From Euperipatoides rowelli (taxonomy: Eukaryota > Onychophora > Udeonychophora > Euonychophora > Peripatopsidae): a stretch of 11,353 nucleotides of DNA. A program made the position numbers and the translations under genes. Within the stretch, counting starts at the first letter, position 1. Each line of letters starts with the position of its first letter. Below, piece after piece: positions 7,194 to 11,353 of the stretch. Below the pieces are notes generated by a model. The model did no database searches. It saw only the letters and a program-made list of their open reading frames with translations, and had not been told where the DNA came from. The DNA lies in NCBI GenBank assembly GCA_003024985.2, contig PXIH01S0008668.1; one strand, given 5' to 3'.

Positions 7194-8476
7194 ATTTTAT
7201 TATTTTTTTTTTTTTACTGTGTTTGCATTAGTGAGATAGGCTAATAGCACATCGTTTTTATTTTTTTTTCTTGGCTAGTTTAACATACTGTAGTATTGCA
7301 ATCACAATCTAAGTAGGCTAGCTTTATTCTATAGTAAAGTATATTATAGTCTATATACTGTATATTTTTATTTTCAAAGTCAGATATCGATATCAATATA
7401 CATAATTGGTCGATAATCTAACCAACATTTATTTGGCTGATTATCATATATAGAATTTGTTGGTGTGATATTGATTTTTTTTTTTGGGCTTAGCTGGATG
7501 GGATCAGGTAGCTCCAATTATATAGTCTAAAGCTTACTGGGTATATCCAGTACTGGACTATACATATATTCTATATCTATTTTAGAATTTATTCCATCAT
7601 ACCTTTCAACTCACTCTAAGGAGATTTATTATGATAGGCTATTTTTTTTTTTTGCGATAATGTGGTCAGATTATCATCCTATCTTGTATTATTTATTTTA
7701 TTACAAACCACTCAGTATTTTTCATATTTAGGCTATATTTTATTATTCTCCCATTGTTTTCTGTTAATTGAGAGGATTAACCATACACTTAGCATATACC
7801 TGAGTGATATACTTAAGTAAACCAGAACCATCAAATTTGCTTTGAGTATCACTTCAGCCTAGTGTTATTCAATGAAATATACTAGAGGATCTATAATCTA
7901 TATGTGTGTATTTATGTGTTATATTTTTTTAATATGAATAATAAATCTTATATTCTTTTAAAAATTTTATAAGCTTTTATTGTTCTTAGAGATCATACAT
8001 CAAACCATATATTTCTAGTATATATTCTGTATCAAAGATACAGTTCTGATCAGGTAATCAAAATAGGTTACAACATTTTATTTGCTGAAAAATTATCGAG
8101 GTACTATATCTTCGGAGACCTTTGATTGACTAGTAGCTAACTTGGTAGACAATCTTCTGAATCGTAACGAATCCTTTGGCCTAATAAATAAAATAACAGA
8201 ATAACTTTAGTACTTGTAAACTGAATGAAGGATATAACACTATAGAATAATATATTACTAATATAATTATTTTAGGCTATACATTTAGTGATTGCTAGTC
8301 ATAGTATTACCAGTATACCGTCAGCTTATTTATATCCTCAGTATTTTAGGGACTTCCGAACAACTGTATTGGGAAGGGGAGGGGCAACTATGGATAACAG
8401 TCAGACAAGGGTGACCCCTATGCTTTATAACTTACCCCTGTGCCATACATATTAGAAAAAACCAACTACAGCTTTC
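7194..8476. other. AT-rich non-coding stretch; may include a 5' LTR at its end
   Basis: No coding potential is recognisable on either strand. Several T9-T13 runs and TAGGCTA heptamers (about 7236, 7314, 7636, 7731, 8274) are present. A 14-base purine tract GGGAAGGGGAGGGG lies at 8371-8384. If the gag region at 8643 belongs to an LTR element, its 5' LTR should end just before 8477, but with no 3' LTR in the window its limits cannot be set. Confidence 0.45.
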
Positions 8477-8642
8477 TGGCGACCTTGCCTACAATCCCGT
8501 TTACCGTTTCAGGGTGTCAAAATACTAATATTCCCATTGAGGGTACTTATGACAAATATATTAATTTGTTGAAATTTTATACTACTTACCTGTGAAATAT
8601 ATACTTATTGATCTCTACTTTTTTTTTTGATAACATTTCAGA

Positions 8643-9341
8643 ATGGGTGAAAACGACAACGGAAATCCAGTGGGTGATGTTCAGGACGTAATTGCCCAGG
8701 AAAATACAGCCTTGGGAAATGGATCAAAGGATGGTGATTCTAGTACAGACCAGGGGCTCCCTACAAATACTCCCGGTGGAGAGGAGGATTAAACAGTATC
8801 ATGAAGTCAGTAAACTCCTATTTAAACTTGATTAAACCATTCAGCGGTGACTCGGTCAAAGATCTATTTTTCGACAATCTGGAGGACCTAGCTTCATTAG
8901 CCCAATGGCCCCCTAGCATTGTACATTTCTTACTCTGAGCAAGTTAACAGGAAAAGCTGCTATGTTTTGAACGAAGATTCGCTACGCATAGTGAACTTGA
9001 CCCTTGAAAGATTCAATTTTAAATTGCAGGCAAGCCTTAAGAGAAATAGTAGAAGATTATGCCAGTAGACTATGCGATATCCGAGAGAAATGCAATAGCA
9101 ATGGTGCTGATAGCTATATTGGTATGGGGAGGCTTTTAGTCTTGTATTTGGAGGGACTATCACCTAGCATCAAGGAGCACATGATCACATTGTGCCCCAA
9201 AACCTTTGCGAAAGCAGTTGAGCTGGCATCCCGTATAGAAAGCAGATTGTTCAAGAACAATCAGAAATGAGGGTCGGCCATGATAGCAGAGGCTACTGAT
9301 GATCACAAAGAGGAAGACGACAACCTATCCCAAGCCACATC
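8643..9341 (+). pseudogene. gag of the gypsy-type element (frameshifted)
   Basis: Three blocks in three frames. Block 1 (ATG 8643 to TAA 8792) is a 49-residue acidic, Asn/Gly-rich N-terminus. Block 2 (8801-8938) has LIKPFSGDSVKDLFFDNLED and LASLAQWP, the usual start of a gypsy capsid domain, then SKLTGKAAMF just after its stop. Block 3 (about 9030-9270) has ALREIVEDYASRLCDIREKC and LYLEGLSPSIKEHM, the capsid C-terminal half, then a stop at 9268-9270. Reading continues in the same frame beyond it as an acidic segment to about 9341. No zinc knuckle is visible. TTTCAG directly precedes the first ATG and resembles a splice acceptor; I take this as chance or as part of the leader. Confidence 0.8.
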
Positions 9342-9663
9342 GATGTTAGCAATCAATTGTGGGTTTTACTTTACACTACACATTAGTTTTTACTTTTAAA
9401 TATAAACAAGTTTAATTAAACATAAATAATAACTACTTACAGTTCTTATCATGTTTGATAATAAAACAAATATCTTAAACAGATCTTAACTAAAACATTT
9501 TTAAGTTCTTCTTAACACACATGGCGGTTGCACATGTTANACATTTTACGGAATGGGGAAGAGAGCGAGGTGCGCATGAAGTTTACTTCCTTTCTCTCCC
9601 TATACGTTTTATTATATCAATATACGGTACAATTATGGCAGACAGGGAATTATTTCTAACATC
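9342..9663. mobile_element. probable insertion inside the gag/pol region
   Basis: Coding sequence in gag style stops near 9350 and resumes near 9673. The intervening 322 bp start AT-rich and then turn more balanced (ATGGCGG, GCGCATG). The edges form an imperfect inverted repeat: GATGTTAGCAAT (9342-9353) against ATTTCTAACATC (9652-9663), 11 of 12 positions. One ambiguous base (N) lies at 9540. The open reading stretch from 9521 has no recognisable family and is probably not a gene. Superfamily unknown; no clear target duplication. Confidence 0.45.
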
Positions 9664-10221
9664 AGTAGGTATAGTTACGCTACGAGAAGGAAGGAGCCTA
9701 CATCATCGAAGGATGTAGAGAACAGAACCACACAGCATGATGAACATATTCCTTCGTGGGAAAACAAACCCAAAAGGGATAAGAAGAAACAAAGTAAAGA
9801 TTCGCAATGTAGTCGGAGTGTAACCTACAAATCTGAAATCAATTTCTGAGACACAACAGGATCTATGATGAGTAAACTAAATCAACAGTACGGAGACACG
9901 AAACATGTTATCCAGATTCATATAGGGAAAGAAAATATTCAATGCCTGGTGGGCCCAGCTTCTGATTACACAATCATTAGAGAGAATGCGATCAGAGATC
10001 TTGGGTTTTTTGGATAAAATCTATAAAGGAGAAAAAAGCAGCATCACAGGAGCTCTTGGAGGACTAATAGACTCAGAGTCTTGTGTAGACCTGATCTTCA
10101 AGATAGACAAGAATGGAGACAGATGCAGCATTCATTCAGAATTGCTACTAGGCAAATCCTCGGATGCACAGTTATTTTGGGAATAGATTTCCTCCTGCCT
10201 AACCGAGCCAGCTTGGACTAG
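9664..10221 (+). pseudogene. gag-pol linker and retropepsin-like protease, catalytic Asp missing
   Basis: A Lys/Ser-rich linker (about 9673-9849, ending in TGA) precedes the protease. The protease reads HVIQIHIGKENIQCLV, then GPASDYTIIRENAIRDLGF in one frame. It continues as DKIYKGEKSSITGALGGLID in a second frame and returns to the first for VILGIDFLLPNRASLD (10171-10218) before TAG. The end motif ILGxDFL and the spacing are typical of gypsy aspartic proteases. The active-site triad should lie at 9949-9957, but reads Val-Gly-Pro: the catalytic Asp and Thr/Ser are gone. The two frame shifts and this loss make it inactive. Confidence 0.8.
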
Positions 10222-10559
10222 GTTAACAATACGCTGTATCTGTTGGGAATGTGGCGACACATCTGTCACCTACCTCCAAGGTACAATCGTCGTCTAACTT
10301 GCTCGAACTGGTATGCAAGGAAAATCCCGGAAACGCTGGTGCTACAGGTGATGATAAGGGCAAAACCATATTGGTTCAATATGCACCTGATGAAAGCTGG
10401 TGCCCATTATCTGAGATACTAAACCCAAGAAACCAGACATTACCCTCCTCTACCCTTGTATGTCTGCTAACACTAACATAAGGAGCAAACCAGTTAACAC
10501 CAAGACCGAACTGTTTAGAGTCAATACTGAAAATGGTGTTAACGAAAAATCAGGAAAGA
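10222..10559 (+). other. protease-RT connecting region of the element, degraded
   Basis: The stretch lies between the protease and RT domains and should encode the linker of the pol protein. Short open pieces exist in different frames but no motif is recognisable. Base composition is more balanced than in the host DNA and like the rest of the element. Confidence 0.5.
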
Positions 10560-10786
10560 CCAAGGATGATTTCCTGGCACATATAAAAAAGGGAACGCAT
10601 GCAAGCGAAGATGATGTTAGGAAACTACTTAAACTTTTTACTAAGCATAGGAAATTACTTCAAAGCACTGATTTAAAATTGCGTATTCTACACAAGTTTT
10701 CTCATGCTGTGAAACTTACAGACAATAGCCCGATAAAGAAACCCCAATATCAAATACCGCAAGGACCTGAGGATAAAGCTACAGGA

Positions 10787-10826
<40 letters not shown>

Positions 10827-11168
10827 CGATATATTGGAACCTAGCACCAGCCCGTGGAACCTCCCACTTATAGTAAAGAGGAAAAAGTCCGGAGAGCTCA
10901 CTCATTCATGATGCCATGGCTGTAAACAAAGTTACAAAAAAGATAAATTATCCCATCATTAGGATTGAAGACACGTTTCATCGGCTATCTAACTAACAAT
11001 GGTTCTCCAATATTGACCTTAAAAACGGGTATCATCAGATCCAGCTAGATGCGCGGTCCCGTGAGCTTTATGCCTTCAAGTCTCCTTTAGGAAAGCACCA
11101 GTTTAAAAGAATGCCTATGTGGGCCTCAAACAGCGGCTTGTTGTTCCAACGTGTTATGGAGAAAATGC
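10560..11168 (+). pseudogene. Ty3/gypsy reverse transcriptase, N-terminal part only
   Basis: The pre-RT segment (KLLKLFTKHRKLL, then HAVKLTDNSPIKKPQYQIP near 10705-10761) is followed by a microsatellite (10787-10826). After it come EPSTSPWNLPL and a KRKKSGE piece. Then MAVNKVTKKINYPIIRIEDT leads to WFSNIDLKNGYHQIQL, with the motif A Asp at 11015-11017. ELYAFKSPLG and FKRMPMWASNSGLLFQRVME correspond to the TAF and MPFGL..AP..FQR segments. A stop (TAA 10994-10996) and frame changes are present. The sequence ends just after the FQR motif, before the YxDD catalytic loop, so two of the three catalytic Asp are missing. Confidence 0.85.
10787..10826. repeat. (AT)11(AG)9 compound microsatellite inside RT
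   Basis: Eleven AT units (10787-10808) run straight into nine AG units (10809-10826). The array sits where gypsy RTs encode the short segment before EPSxSPW, so it grew within former coding sequence. An open reading stretch enters the array from the left as a Tyr-Ile run and then stops. Confidence 0.9.
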
Positions 11169-11353
11169 GAGTCGGTCATGCAACCCTCATTAGGTGACTT
11201 GGCATGCAATGTCTCAAATAAAAGCTAACAAGAAGTTTTTAATACCACAGCCGGAAGTAGACTTTCATATTATTCTTTTCTTATGACGATTAAATAGATT
11301 GCCTGTTTGGTGGCAGCAAACAGGGCTTGTAATAACAAACTATTGTTATTATT
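11169..11353. other. unassigned end of window with two adjacent hairpins
   Basis: RT similarity is lost here. Two perfect 8-bp stems follow each other: CCTGTTTG (11302-11309) with CAAACAGG (11317-11324), loop of 7; and AATAACAA (11331-11338) with TTGTTATT (11343-11350), loop of 4. They could mark the end of another element running out of the window. No coding sequence is seen. Confidence 0.5.

Larger units (their letters stand above)
8477..11168 (+). mobile_element. defective Ty3/gypsy-type LTR retrotransposon
   Basis: In order: TGGCGACCTTGCC (8477-8489), which resembles the TGGCGAC-type primer-binding sites that follow the 5' LTR in many gypsy elements; gag (from 8643); an insert (9342-9663); a retropepsin (to about 10221); and the N-terminal half of RT (to about 11168). 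The order PR then RT and the RT motif FSNIDLKNGYHQI are those of Ty3/gypsy. Every domain carries frameshifts, stops or missing catalytic residues. RNase H, integrase, any env and the 3' LTR are absent from the window. The sequence after 11168 no longer reads as RT, so the element is truncated or interrupted. Confidence 0.85.

Noticed and set aside
8371-8384. Purine tract GGGAAGGGGAGGGG as a polypurine tract next to an LTR.
   Set aside because: It lies upstream of gag where a 5' LTR would be, not before a 3' LTR, and is not followed by a TG start. It also has only three G runs, so a G-quadruplex is not supported.
8631-8792. TTTCAG just before ATG 8643 as a host gene exon encoding a 49-residue acidic peptide.
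   Set aside because: The peptide is followed within about 10 bp by gag capsid sequence in another frame, so it is better explained as the frameshifted gag N-terminus.
8960-9163. Minus-strand open reading frame of 67 codons.
   Set aside because: It is antisense to the well-supported gag block on the plus strand.
9521-9718. Plus-strand open reading frame of 65 codons spanning the N.
   Set aside because: It crosses the edge of the insert into the gag-pol linker in a different frame from the linker, with no recognisable motif.
10251-10481. Plus-strand open reading frame of 76 codons between protease and RT.
   Set aside because: No recognisable motif; it is most likely one frame of the decayed pol linker rather than a separate gene.

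Overview
The window looks like nuclear DNA of an invertebrate animal, most likely an arthropod (inference). It is AT-rich and full of homopolymers, has spliceosomal splice signals, and is packed with decayed retrotransposons. I see no bacterial operon, RNA gene or CRISPR array. The one host gene I can support is the 3' part of a V-ATPase subunit e gene (ATP6V0E family; fly counterparts are the VhaM9.7 genes). It has two plus-strand exons, 2074-2121 and 3025-3124, joined in phase across a 903-bp intron. The first exon(s), encoding the N-terminus, must lie upstream of the window.

Layout. 1-94: possible end of a DNA transposon. 95-1836, minus strand: a decayed non-LTR retrotransposon (LINE A, Jockey/CR1-like), lying in what is probably an upstream intron of the V-ATPase gene and carrying an unexplained insert near 985-1285. 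2074-3124: the V-ATPase exons, with a SINE-like remnant, a direct repeat and a hairpin in the intron. 3125-4337: non-coding, with one possible terminal mini-exon. 4338-4610: a MITE with 22-bp terminal inverted repeats and TA duplications. 4621-4884 and 6590-6725: copies of an unnamed repeat unit of about 112 bp. 5338-6595, minus strand: the 3' half of a second LINE (LINE B). 6790-6885, minus: a LINE C-terminal scrap. 6893-7176, plus: an RT piece that stops where LINE B begins, which suggests an inverted (twin-primed) insertion. 7194-8476: AT-rich with nothing coding that I can recognise.

8477-11168, plus strand: a Ty3/gypsy-type LTR retrotransposon, also dead. In order it has a primer-site-like motif, gag, a roughly 320-bp insert, a retropepsin whose catalytic Asp is missing, and the first part of RT. 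The RT is interrupted by an (AT)11(AG)9 microsatellite and ends before the YxDD motif. RNase H, integrase and the 3' LTR are not present. 11169-11353 is unassigned, with two hairpins.

The genes do not form a pathway: this is a small housekeeping gene amid transposon wreckage. The most notable items are the 112-bp repeat family, the divergent RT halves, the MITE, the overlap of a stop codon with a splice donor at the end of the V-ATPase exon, and a strong excess of the heptamer TAGGCTA outside the transposons.
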